A stretch of DNA of 27,649 bases from the NCBI RefSeq assembly GCF_000090795.2, contig NW_003546252.1, positions 661,622 to 689,270 on the forward strand, written 5' to 3'. Every line of letters begins with the position of its first letter. Within the stretch, counting starts at the first letter, position 1. The DNA comes from Amphimedon queenslandica (Eukaryota; Porifera; Demospongiae; Haplosclerida; Niphatidae). Positions 19,201-25,110 of this stretch are shown here, piece after piece. The notes beneath the pieces were generated by a model. It worked only from the letters and a program-made list of their open reading frames with translations. It did no database searches and was not told the origin of the DNA. The position numbers and the translations under genes were made by a program.

Positions 19201-21114
19201 TCATGTACCTTTCAATGGCAGAGAAGCTCCAATTAAGAGCATTAGTGTATCCTAACTGATGACAAAGAACATGTGCCTCAGTCAATGAAAAGGTATTCCT
19301 CCGACAAATATTAGTCCATTGTCCATTTTGATAGACTTGCACTATCCCAGAGGTATAATCAAGTGATGTTAGGCCATTACGTGTTAATCTCACTGCTCCA
19401 TTATCAATAGGGTAGTCTCCTAATGAACAGAGAATTGATGAGATGGAGAGGAGAAGAGAGGAAAGTTGCTTACTTGTGTCACATGTAAATAAATTGCTCT
19501 CACTACTGCTGCTAATACCACTGCTGACATTGTACTCTGAAATAGAAATAAAATATTTTTACATTTACAAGCACGATTCTTTCACTTGAGGTACATGTAT
19601 AGTGTGGTCACTGGTCAGTGCTTTAAAGCTAAACCATCACACAATATGAGTAGATAAGACTCACCACAATAGACATAAGCAGATTGTGCACAGCTAACAA
19701 TTGAAGATGATGAAGTAGGACAACTGGTACAATGAGATACACATACAGCATCATCTGATGAACAATCCAATGAATGAAACCAATGGACTACACCACTAGG
19801 AACACCAGCACTAGAATATGAATGAAAACAATGTTAAATAATGGAGGAGGAGGGAAAGAATGAGGTGGGTAAGGTGAAAGAAGGAGAGAGACAGAAACAA
19901 AGGCAAAGAGAGGGAGAGAGAAAGAGGGACGGAGGGAGAGAAAAGAGATTACTAACACAGCAGTGTCTCTAGGTGATCCAGTATATCCCAATTGGGTACA
20001 TATCACATCAGCATCAGTTGATGCATTACACACTCTACCCCAGGCACCATTACAGTATACTTCAACTATTCCTTCATTTGAATACATACCACCTGATAGC
20101 CTCACCATACCTGGGTATGGATCAAACCATATTCTATCAGTATCTAAAAGAAAATAGGAGAAAATAGGGAAAGAATAAAAGCGGCAGAAAGAGAAAATAT
20201 TTGTATTTAGAGATTGTAAGAGTATCTTATGCATTTTGGTAATCAATATTAAACATAATTATCATTTCCATAAATGCACATAATATAATGTACATGTATT
20301 CTTTCTCATTCCGTCTATTTATAAATGGTTTTTCATGATGAATATACTGTATAAATTTAATATATTAAAGTACATGTACTTACAGCAGAGTATACCAACA
20401 TCATCAGCATCAGTACACTGAGTATCAATGGAAGTATCATCATACACACAACTCAATAGTGTCAAGTGATAGCCATTAGCAGGACAAGATACATCATCCA
20501 ATACTGTAGGGCTGGTATCAATACCATAACTGAAGGGGAGGTAAGAGTGGAGTATTATAAGGAGAGGGAGAGATGGAAATGAGAGAGAGGAGAGTGAAAT
20601 ATGAATGGCTTCACAAAATTATCCAAAGCTCATTTTTGATTTTGTCCCCTTGCTAACACCTAGTCAGGTGGAGCTAACACCTTGAATTGGTGTAAACATA
20701 GGTGACAAACATTTTAAATATCAACTTATGCTTGCACTATGCTTTAAAAAAGGACAATAATGTGAAGGAATGTTAATGGGTCATCACTTACTTATCAGCC
20801 TCAGCAGTAGAGTAATGCGACGATGCAGTGTAGCCCAAATTCCTACAGGTTACATCTGCTTCTTCTTGGCGGAATGGAGAAGCATTTAGATCCCCACAGA
20901 CGTTACCCCAACCATTCTCCAGAAACACTTGTACTCTACCTGATGTGTAACTACTAGACGTGGCTCCATTCCTCCACAGTCTTACAGCTCCGCTATACTG
21001 ACCTAAAGCGTACAAGGAACACTTTATAGTTATTGTCTTGTGCTTACTTTGTACAGAATTTGGACAGAACAAAGACAAAAAGAAAAGAGAAACTAGGAAG
21101 ATTTTGTCAAGCAT
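6765..21114 (-). CDS. eight-SRCR type I membrane receptor with PPxY tail
   Basis: Twenty-two exons (minus strand, 5' to 3'): 21048-21114, 20792-21002, 20384-20529, 19957-20143, 19665-19810, 19474-19536, 19209-19419, 14571-14710, 13991-14192, 13687-13835, 13562-13627, 13208-13415, 12550-12689, 12101-12302, 11570-11715, 11442-11513, 10520-10742, 10118-10263, 9661-9862, 9293-9432, 7363-7419, 6765-7282. They total 3642 nt and encode 1213 residues with one open frame. Architecture: signal peptide, eight SRCR domains (about residues 23-1022) in four A-B pairs, each pair followed by a linker of about 20 residues with a single cysteine, one membrane helix (about 1048-1071), and a Ser/Asn-rich tail with PPSY (1156-1159) and PPPY (1205-1208). 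Likely a surface scavenger-type or pattern-recognition receptor; the ligand is unknown. Intron 7 contains a transporter gene on the opposite strand. Exon boundaries rest on splice consensus and phase, not transcripts. Confidence 0.88.
7363..10742 (-). CDS. SRCR receptor unit 4: SRCR7, SRCR8 and stalk linker
   Basis: SRCR7 is at 10520-10742 and 10118-10263 ([44 protein letters not shown]). It lacks one cysteine kept by its three A-type sisters: the codon at 10185-10187 reads CGC (Arg) where the others have TGC. SRCR8 is at 9661-9862 and 9293-9432 ([34 protein letters not shown]). The linker 7363-7419 is Ser/Thr-rich with one Cys and forms the membrane-proximal stalk. Confidence 0.83.
7908..8785. 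repeat. tandem array, five copies of a ~175-bp unit
   Basis: The phrase ggagccattttttg recurs at 7908, 8082, 8257, 8434 and 8613, giving steps of 174, 175, 177 and 179 bp. Each unit also carries catgggctatagtacaggg, aatggccgtaacttg, gtcggaatcagttcaaac and cataagggcataaatatgta. Middle copies are the most alike, with edge copies diverged. The array lies in the last large SRCR intron (7420-9292). Unit segments match the dispersed repeat at 10786-11408 and 17660-18540. The 8196-8498 minus-strand frame is only the repeat read through. Confidence 0.92.
8815..9150. repeat. diverged fragment of the same dispersed repeat
   Basis: Sequence after the tandem array with weak versions of family phrases (tctaatgcatatacatatagatgttcttgta, agctagttctgatcaaaatttgat read on the opposite strand). 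No ends or duplication seen. Confidence 0.35.
9463..9641. repeat. MITE, CTGTATAGCGGGAAATTT family, copy 1
   Basis: A 179-bp element between SRCR8 N- and C-half exons. Left end CTGTATAGCGGGAAATTT, right end AAATTTCCTGCTATACAA, flanked by TA at 9461-9462 and 9642-9643. The interior has GAGGGAGT, CAAATTGCTAAATTTTA and their complements, so the whole element is close to palindromic. Confidence 0.8.
10314..10508. repeat. MITE, same family, copy 2, abutting a splice donor
   Basis: A 195-bp element filling most of the 256-bp intron between the two SRCR7 exons. The right end AAATTTCCCGCTATACGG is intact; the left is mutated (ATGTATAATGAGAAATTTT). TA flanks lie at 10312-10313 and 10509-10510. Its right edge is five bases from the splice donor at 10514-10519. 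It is oriented opposite to copy 1 by interior order. Confidence 0.8.
10786..11408. repeat. non-autonomous hAT-like element with 8-bp target duplication
   Basis: Inverted ends CTGGGTTCCCCACAG and CTGTGGGAAACCCTG, in the C-A-G-G-G style of hAT elements. They are flanked by identical 8-mers CAACAATG (10778-10785 and 11409-11416). The 623-bp interior holds about two and a half tandem units sharing agcaactttaaaaa, aatcagctcaaa and attataaaaatggagaatt. It carries no coding sequence. It lies in an SRCR intron, ending 33 bases from the linker exon at 11442. Confidence 0.85.
11442..13415 (-). CDS. SRCR receptor unit 3: SRCR5, SRCR6 and linker
   Basis: SRCR5 is at 13208-13415 and 12550-12689 ([51 protein letters not shown]). 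SRCR6 is at 12101-12302 and 11570-11715 ([34 protein letters not shown]). The linker exon 11442-11513 has one Cys (NGCKSS). It ends at a GTATTA donor, the only one that keeps phase 1 for the next exon. Confidence 0.83.
11787..11992. repeat. MITE, CTGTATAGCGGGAAATTT family, copy 3
   Basis: About 206 bp. Left end CTGTATAGCGGGAAATTTGG after TA at 11785-11786. The right end CCTGCTATGTAC is degraded, so its exact border is uncertain. The interior has the family's GAGGGAGT and its complement. Confidence 0.7.
12918..13114. repeat. MITE, same family, copy 4
   Basis: A 197-bp element. Ends CCGTATAGTGGGAAATTTTG and CAAAATTTTCCGCTATACAG with TA at 12916-12917 and 13115-13116. It is collinear with copy 2, in the intron between SRCR5 exons. 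Confidence 0.8.
13562..19419 (-). CDS. SRCR receptor unit 2: SRCR3, SRCR4 and linker
   Basis: The SRCR3 N-half (19209-19419: [23 protein letters not shown]) and its C-half (14571-14710: [25 protein letters not shown]) are separated by a 4.5 kb intron. The phase-2 junction AG|T restores a serine and a whole domain, which is the reason for treating both sides as one gene. SRCR4 is at 13991-14192 and 13687-13835 ([34 protein letters not shown]). The linker exon 13562-13627 has one Cys (QKCQAIEA). Confidence 0.83.
13905..13987. repeat. CT/GA microsatellite
   Basis: A (CT)n-rich tract on the plus strand next to the SRCR4 exon at 13991. A second CT-rich tract occupies about 13495-13555, beside the unit 2 linker exon. 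The Arg/Glu-rich and Ser/Leu-rich open frames across these tracts are low-complexity artefacts. Confidence 0.9.
14253..14513. repeat. MITE with CCGTATATCC ends, TA duplication
   Basis: A 261-bp element. Left CCGTATATCCATAAATAAAA, right TTTTATTTAAGGAAATATACGG, continuing inward as GCC / GGC. TA at 14251-14252 and 14514-14515. It lies in the intron between SRCR3 and SRCR4 exons. The interior differs from the GCGGGAAATTT group, so it is a separate subfamily with shared tips. Confidence 0.8.
14755..14935. repeat. fragment of dispersed hAT-type repeat
   Basis: Shares gagaattctctactagcaattttt, ttggccaaaatttgaa and tcaaaatcgctcaa with the repeat units elsewhere. No ends visible. It sits at the downstream side of the 4.5 kb intron, before the nested transporter. 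Confidence 0.4.
15119..16759 (+). CDS. POT/PTR (SLC15-like) transporter, intronless, nested in SRCR intron
   Basis: 546 residues with about 12 predicted membrane segments, of the proton-coupled oligopeptide transporter family within the major facilitator superfamily. Family marks: [19 protein letters not shown] (PTR signature region, Asp at about 102), [10 protein letters not shown] (Asp about 164, matching the GADQF region) and [20 protein letters not shown] (about 427-446, the EFSYSQAP-MKG motif). The first helix ([15 protein letters not shown]) lacks the ExxERFxYY motif of classical members, so proton coupling and peptide substrate are doubtful. The tail is acidic and serine-rich, ending NEEV. 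The start at 15119 is the first Met after an in-frame stop; Met at 15176 is an alternative. Opposite in strand to the host gene. A paralogue begins at about 27213. Confidence 0.88.
   Translation: MPDGHKYSYRQTLLTSPIAMPESVPLLRSSSTVKRRCSSCCSFLRLLLIHSKGAVLVLFWDLFITYAQFHIMQYKYFDPANGRKIEVVGLSFTFLIAGYLGDFLISRHKLLLTGLYSSFIILILLLLMVPLQSNYHSLVFQIPCYILYVIIGAIRVNLLPFNIDQLIGSSSDELTAIIHWHNFGSLFRHIIGIYTHNHKLTYVIWLGKIIICVAAVLVSHNLFNCYLETAPVNTVNPVKLIVGVLCYARKHKYPENRSALTYWEEEAPSRLDLGKDKYGGPFTEEEVEDVKTVLRLLPLVFIFGLSGGLYGVYVVSMTKTTYGCTGLAQALNVQAIAYIFLLIFLLLIFRQSYFRKYIPSMLKRIGMGLALIVIVNILYTGFAIIGNYQFGETFNCLTFFSLAESRKWVYFDEIIQAIVWYINNVVAVEFTLAQCPKSMRGTLIGLWFCLRNLRSVFQFIIFLPFLQYMDLSFSLGRGFYFLLTTSVLSSLVLALFIFLAKRYKLRVREVEIPISRIAEDHIIRYIEQDEEHRIDYSSSSSDNEEV
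16813..16818 (+). terminator. poly(A) signal AATAAA of the nested transporter
   Basis: AATAAA lies 54 bases after the stop codon, followed by TTTTGTGTGTTTG, a GU-rich downstream element. It supports an independent plus-strand transcript ending inside the host intron. Confidence 0.7.
17233..17650. mobile_element. MULE-like terminal-inverted-repeat element, 9-bp duplication
   Basis: Inverted ends of about 50-60 bp with few mismatches: both start TAGTCTCA[C/T]GTAGCCAGCC and continue through the self-complementary block CCTCCCTCAACGGGAGGG to GGTCGAATGAGT. Flanked by identical CTCAAGCAC at 17224-17232 and 17651-17659. 418 bp, no coding capacity. Long inverted ends with a 9-bp duplication fit Mutator-like elements. 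The near-identical ends suggest a recent insertion. Confidence 0.85.
17821..17840. repeat. perfect 20-bp palindrome inside the dispersed repeat
   Basis: CCCTGTACTATAGTACAGGG equals its own reverse complement. Partial versions occur at about 11312-11330, 18374-18396 and in each unit of the 7908-8785 array. Confidence 0.85.
17944..18310. mobile_element. MITE inserted into a hAT-like repeat unit, TA duplication
   Basis: Ends CCGTATAGCGTCAAATTTTC and GAAAATTTGACGCTATACGG, with inverted similarity going on for about 20 more bases (TTTTCGTGA). Empty-site proof is in the window: the unit at about 18478-18500 reads catgtatatgTAtcag uninterrupted, while here catgtatatgTA, 367 bp of element, then TAtcag. 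The middle (about 18060-18215) is less AT-rich than the ends. Confidence 0.92.
18597..19025. other. unassigned repeat-like sequence around the pogo-like MITE
   Basis: Holds ttcgtgggtacaaatattt at 18653-18672 and a later part resembling MITE ends (aaaattaccaaccatatggta, ending about 19022), but no matching left end was found. No gene seen here. Confidence 0.3.
18722..18896. mobile_element. pogo/Tc1-like MITE (CAGTGAAACC ends)
   Basis: Left CAGTGAAACCTGC, right GGTTTTACTG, flanked by TA at 18720-18721 and 18897-18898. It contains repeated aaataaggacacctct. A CAGTGAAACC tip is typical of pogo/Tigger-type elements. 175 bp, no coding sequence. Confidence 0.8.
19474..21002 (-). CDS. SRCR receptor unit 1: SRCR1, SRCR2 and linker
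   Basis: SRCR1 (A-type) is split over 20792-21002 and 20384-20529. It shows [27 protein letters not shown] and [15 protein letters not shown]2 (B-type) is split over 19957-20143 and 19665-19810. It shows [33 protein letters not shown] and the B-specific cysteine-rich segment CVSHCTSCP. The N-half exon of SRCR2 is 187 nt, 15 shorter than the 202 nt of the other three B-type copies. The linker exon 19474-19536 has one Cys (LFTCDT). Confidence 0.85.
21048..21114 (-). CDS. SRCR receptor exon 1: signal peptide
   Basis: The start ATG at 21112-21114 begins [19 protein letters not shown], a classic short n-region, hydrophobic core and cleavage region. The frame is also open upstream to an in-frame Met at 21276, but that would overlap the helicase stop and bury the signal peptide. 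The donor GTAAGC at 21042-21047 gives a 45-base intron ending CTTTAG. Reading through it would also stay in frame, so intron retention cannot be excluded. Confidence 0.75.
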
Positions 21115-21253
21115 TTTGGGCGTTGACTGAATCCAGCCCCTCCCACAATCATTTATGCCGGCGCCCATCATGATTACAATTAGAATCATGATTAGATCTA
21201 CAAGAAACAGCATGTAAACTAATGTACAAACAGTATCATAAACATAATAGACT
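21115..21253 (-). promoter_or_regulatory. 139-bp spacer: RLR 3' UTR and SRCR receptor 5' flank
   Basis: The RIG-I-like receptor stop (21254) and the SRCR receptor start (21114) are on the same strand only 139 bases apart. The spacer must hold both the upstream 3' end and the downstream promoter unless transcripts overlap. It includes a slightly GC-richer patch (about 21118-21170). No AATAAA was seen on the minus strand. Confidence 0.5.
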
Positions 21254-23305
21254 CTAATCAATATCTTTTTCTTCAAACTCGGAATAAAAAACTACTTCAA
21301 ATGGAACATATTTCCACTGCTTGCTTCTCCGACGATCCCCAGTCTTGTTATTGCAAAAAGTAAATTTCTTGCATTGTAGCACTGGATACTGGACGCAACT
21401 TTTCTCCCAGTTACCCCACACTCCCCACTCCTCATTGCATTTGACACAAGCAATCTTCAATGGTCGAGAGTAGTCTCCTCCTAATTTTGGTGGCTCTGGA
21501 CCTTTCCTGCTAATTTTCTTCATTTTATTTACTATAAAAGATTGAGATGGTACAATAGTTGCTCCATTCTTTCCAAACTTGCATAACTCAGAAGCATTGC
21601 AAGCAAATACATCACATTTATAGCAATGCAAATCAACATTTTTTGCCTTCCATGTCTGGCCCCTCTCTTTCTCTTCCTTTATTCTCTGCTCCCTTAAATC
21701 AAGAATTTCCTCTTGAAGCTTCGTAATTAAATCGATGTCAACCCCATTCTGTGAAATAATCTGTACTGCTTGATTTGCTTGTTCCTTTTTATCATTATTA
21801 ATAAGTAAACGATGATGAACTGGAGAATCTGATGTCACGATCGTATGCAAAGTGCTGTCATCAGCACGTGCTCTACCTTGTGCCTGTACATCAGAAACTT
21901 CATTTGACATTATTTGAAAGCGTATGACCATATTGCACTGAGGAACATCCAAACCTTCCTCCAGAACAGACGTTGTGACAAGAAGATTATATTCTCCACT
22001 ACGAAAGCTTTCAATGATCTTGATCTGATCTGCCTTTGACATTGACCCTTTCCTTGAGTGCCCTGTGATAGAACAAGGCCTTATTAACCGTGATAACCCA
22101 GGGTTTTTCATTATCCATTCAGAAACATACTGTGTATGATCCATAGCACGAACAAAAAATAATGCTTTTGACTCAGGCTTAGCAGTAAAATGACTCAAGA
22201 GGAGCTCCTTTGCTTGTAGCAGCAATGGGTTTTTACTGCCAGGAATACCATTCACGATACCCTTAACTAATTTGTGATTCTGTTGCAATTGTCTCTCTGT
22301 GTCATTGGAATCGTCAAAGCTCTTCACTTTATCTAAAATTTCCTTGGCATTCTCTATCTCAAAATCTTCATAAGTAATGAGAGCTAGGTGGTATATTTCC
22401 AATAATTCCAATATAGTAATTTGATCTCGTTGCTCACTCATTCCACTTAACTGAGCTGCCTCTATTTCATTCTTGACCCACTGTTGGTAAGCTAATGAAC
22501 ATGGGTCAGGCACAACTCTAGGCTGCACAGGAAGAAGTTCCTTTAAGTTTTTCATTTCTTTAGACAAAACTGTGACAAAAGAATCCTTTGAATTTCTACG
22601 TGGTAATGCGTGTCGATTATAACTTGGAGATGGCACAAAAGATCTCAATTCAGCTATGTTTTCTTGGACTGCTTTCATGCCACTAGTTGCATCAACACGA
22701 GCACAGAGCCTTAACTGATGATCTATTGCTTTCTCTAACCCTGGAAACCGACCCCGGCCAGCTCCTGGTGAAGCAGTCATCCCTATTACATGAGGCGTAC
22801 GATGTCCATCTCTTTTTTCGAGAAGATAGTGCTCCATCACATCAGCATATGGGCTTCTCCCAGAAGTATGATGACATTCATCTAAAACTAGCAAAGTGAT
22901 ATCTGATATATGGATCAGATTATCATTTAGTTCACCAAGAAGTTTTCCAGCTGTGCAAACAATGATATCAACTTGAGATAAGGTCAAATGAATCTGACAA
23001 TATGAATCACCAGTTATGTCTATGACGTCAATACCGCTTATATACTCCCTCAATCTCATATTCTGTTGATGGGCAAGTTGCTGCGTGCTAACAATAAATA
23101 AGACCTTCCCTTTCATTTTCTCTTGCCTCTTTTTATGTAAATGATGATAGATGATAAGTGCAGCAATGAACGTTTTGCCAGAGCCTGTTGGAGCACAAAT
23201 GATGTAATTTTTTCCTTGAAGGCCAGGCTGAGCTAGCTCATCTTGGTAAGAACGTATTTTGTCTCCAAGAAATTTAATGTCCTGTGTCAAAGCCATTTTT
23301 TCAAC
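21254..23305 (-). CDS. RLR exon 7: DECH helicase and zinc-binding C-terminal domain
   Basis: One 2052-nt exon carries the whole helicase and C-terminal domain. It opens IRSYQDELAQPGLQGKNYI, like RIG-I's Q-motif region. The insert between motif III and motif V has the length expected for the Hel2i helical insertion. Motif VI keeps Q, GR and the terminal Arg. The C-terminal domain has LHCYKC and IACVKCNEEWGVW, with a final SKQWKYVPFE like RIG-I's SKWKDFHFE. Confidence 0.93.
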   Translation of the reverse strand, partial: VEKMALTQDIKFLGDKIRSYQDELAQPGLQGKNYIICAPTGSGKTFIAALIIYHHLHKKRQEKMKGKVLFIVSTQQLAHQQNMRLREYISGIDVIDITGDSYCQIHLTLSQVDIIVCTAGKLLGELNDNLIHISDITLLVLDECHHTSGRSPYADVMEHYLLEKRDGHRTPHVIGMTASPGAGRGRFPGLEKAIDHQLRLCARVDATSGMKAVQENIAELRSFVPSPSYNRHALPRRNSKDSFVTVLSKEMKNLKELLPVQPRVVPDPCSLAYQQWVKNEIEAAQLSGMSEQRDQITILELLEIYHLALITYEDFEIENAKEILDKVKSFDDSNDTERQLQQNHKLVKGIVNGIPGSKNPLLLQAKELLLSHFTAKPESKALFFVRAMDHTQYVSEWIMKNPGLSRLIRPCSITGHSRKGSMSKADQIKIIESFRSGEYNLLVTTSVLEEGLDVPQCNMVIRFQIMSNEVSDVQAQGRARADDSTLHTIVTSDSPVHHRLLINNDKKEQANQAVQIISQNGVDIDLITKLQEEILDLREQRIKEEKERGQTWKAKNVDLHCYKCDVFACNASELCKFGKNGATIVPSQSFIVNKMKKISRKGPEPPKLGGDYSRPLKIACVKCNEEWGVWGNWEKSCVQYPVLQCKKFTFCNNKTGDRRRSKQWKYVPFEVVFYSEFEEKDID

Positions 23306-24950
23306 CTATACATACACAATAATAAACCACAGTTGTGATTTATGTCACATTACTTTGCTTTCTTTCACTGCTGATGATACTGATGGTAGATCTTTTGTAG
23401 TTTCAATAATGCCTGAGTGAACTTCTTCAATAGTAAATATAAGAATAAACCAAATCTTTTACTAGAAAATATTTACCATCATCAAATTTCATTACAGCTG
23501 CTGTAGCTTGCTGAGATAAATCCTGTTCCCCAAACACATCCATTTTCTGTGTCAACTTTTCTTCTAATAATAAATATAAGCAGAAGTGATCATAACAGTG
23601 ATATGGCTGCACTGTGGCATAGTATTATAGAATCATTGGCTAGCCATTGTCACTATAATAACAATAGCGAATTATGACAAACCACAAAAGACTAAATAAG
23701 GAAAAGTATAATTACTGTATATAGTTTGTGTACCTTCAATAGATGATGAATATTGGCTCGAATATTTTCTTTTCAGCTTATCTTAAAAATAAATAATTTT
23801 AAGTAATTAATATGATTATGACACACACACATATACCATAATCACTCATAAGATTATGAGCAAGAGATGTTGTTTGTTCACACTGAGATAAAATATCAGC
23901 CAGTACTTTTAACTTGTTGTGATCTTTAGCAACTGTAGCACAAACTGCTCTCAGTGATTCATCAACAAGCAAGTATCCAGACTCCTTAATTTTATCCCGT
24001 GTCTTTCTTGTTATCAGTTCTTCTGTGTACAGCAAAGTAAGCAGCTCATCAGTAAGCTCAAGATCAGAAAGTTCGTCACTAAACGAAAGCAACAGTTGAC
24101 TAGCAGGATCAACCACTACAATAAGCAAAAATAACAGCAATTATATACATTTTCAAGGCAAATATAGTTCATTGTTCTAGCCACATGTATATACATGTAG
24201 ATTTAAGTTTTGAGGTTTATGTTAGGTTTTTAATTTATAACATTACCTGCCCCCATCATGACAGGTAGTAGTAAAATTGGAAACAAAACAAAACCAGAAA
24301 CGGAATAAAACCATGCAGAACAAGAACAAAACTAGGGGACTCCTAACATAAGTAGAACTCCTAGCATAACTAGGGTATGCTTTAAAATAAACCCTAACCC
24401 AACCTTGGGGACTCTTAACTACATTGGGGGATTGCTGTTTTGGCATTTCTTTTCATTTCTGGCTTTGTTTCGTTTCTACTTTTACTAATACCTCCATTAT
24501 GATGCAGTTTTTCACTAATAATACACACAATTTATACAGACAATAGTGAATAATTGAGAAACTATAGTGCTAGTGGCACAAGCACTTACGGATTTTGCAA
24601 ACACCCTCAGCTACATAAGTCTGTTTCATGTTCCTTAAAGCATTTACAAGTTTTCGTGGGTTAACTGGTCCTGATGATGACTCCAACCACTTTGACAAAC
24701 ATTCTCTCAACTTATCCGAATCATTATAAACAGAACTGGAGGTTCGAATGACTTTCAGTTCGTTACTTGGCAATTTTAGTTCCAATCCTAAATCAAACCA
24801 CTTTGTGTCGTCAAAATGATAATCACTCAACACGCTCCTAATCGTCTGCAAACTACGAATGTCTATTAAGTGAAGAAAGGTATTAAATAGGATTAAGAAG
24901 ATAATAACGTTAAGTCTTGTCCTACCCAGTTTGTCCCTCGGTTTGTCCAT
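21254..24950 (-). CDS. RIG-I-like receptor with DEATH and CARD N-terminus
   Basis: Seven exons (5' to 3' on minus): 24926-24950, 24590-24862, 23837-24115, 23734-23781, 23477-23563, 23354-23424, 21254-23305. They total 2835 nt and encode 944 residues (human RIG-I has 925). Cytosolic double-stranded-RNA sensor of the RIG-I/MDA5/LGP2 family. Order: DEATH domain (about 9-100), CARD (about 100-192), linker exons (193-261), DECH-box helicase (motif I APTGSGKT 299-306; II DECH 403-406; III TAS 438-440; V TSVLEEGLD about 706; VI QAQGRARAD about 735), then the RLR C-terminal domain with CxxC pairs at about 822/825 and 881/884 for zinc. Dicer is excluded by the lack of PAZ and RNase III domains. The last exon must start at 23305, not at its internal ATG (23296), because the preceding exon ends in phase 0. 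The N-terminal fold calls are by pattern, less sure than the helicase. Confidence 0.92.
23354..23781 (-). CDS. RLR exons 4-6: linker to helicase
   Basis: Three tiny exons (23734-23781, 23477-23563, 23354-23424) join CARD to helicase with a Ser/Lys/Gln-rich, probably disordered linker of about 69 residues. The first two are phase 1-1; the third changes to phase 0, matching the helicase exon. No motif recognised. Confidence 0.7.
23837..24115 (-). CDS. RLR exon 3: CARD-like domain
   Basis: About 93 residues. LLLSFSDELSDLELTDELLT, LYTEELITRKTRDKI, LLVDESLRAVCATVAK and LADILSQCEQTTSLAHNL follow the CARD helix pattern. Also a symmetric phase-1 exon. DED or a second DEATH domain are alternatives; a structure prediction would settle it. 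Confidence 0.65.
24263..24493. repeat. inverted-repeat element in the RLR intron between DEATH and CARD
   Basis: Imperfect inverted ends of about 40 bp: left AGGTAGTAGTAAAATTGGAA, and on the other strand from the right AGGTATTAGTAAAAGTAGAA, both continuing to ACAAA-CCAGAAA. 231 bp; no certain duplication. The open frame over it has no family and is not called. Confidence 0.65.
24590..24862 (-). CDS. RLR exon 2: DEATH-type death-fold domain
   Basis: About 91 residues. The pattern fits a DEATH domain: KWFDLGLELKLPSNELKVI (helices 2-3), DKLRECLSKWLE (helix 4, with the usual Leu-x3-Leu-x2-Trp-Leu), then RKLVNALRNM (helix 5) and YVAEGV (helix 6). The start exon 24926-24950 supplies MDKPRDKL. Phases 1 and 1 make it a shuffle-ready module. 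Confidence 0.75.
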
Positions 24951-25110
24951 GTTTGCGAGCAGCCCGGGCAGCAACTTTCACGCCATACCGGCCTGATAAG
25001 TGGTAATTTTATTTTATTTTATTAATTAATTAATTTAGATCTATGCCAAAGGGTGTGGCCATCAAATATACCGCGCCCATAACACGCTCATATATGCACA
25101 TCAGTCAATC
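24951..25110. promoter_or_regulatory. 160-bp divergent promoter region, RLR / THEM6-like copy 2
   Basis: Two start codons face away from each other with 160 bases between. The spacer has an AT run (ttattttattttattaattaattaattt) and a GC-richer block with ataccgcgcccataacacgc nearer the plus-strand gene. A shared bidirectional promoter is likely. No firm TATA, IRF or NF-kB site was identified. Confidence 0.6.

Noticed and set aside
20788..21276. Longer N-terminus for the SRCR receptor starting at 21276
   Set aside because: It overlaps the RLR stop codon and puts about 54 residues before a good signal peptide; the Met at 21114 is a far better start.
21254..23305. Dicer helicase instead of a RIG-I-like receptor
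   Set aside because: No PAZ, platform or RNase III domains follow; the RLR C-terminal zinc domain directly follows the helicase.
24951..24974. RLR start upstream of 24950
   Set aside because: The upstream extension would begin with a TTG codon; the first ATG in frame is at 24950.
24951..25110. Interferon-response or NF-kB site in the divergent promoter
   Set aside because: Only a GAAAGT-like half-site (in the RLR 5' region) was seen; no full ISRE or kB match.
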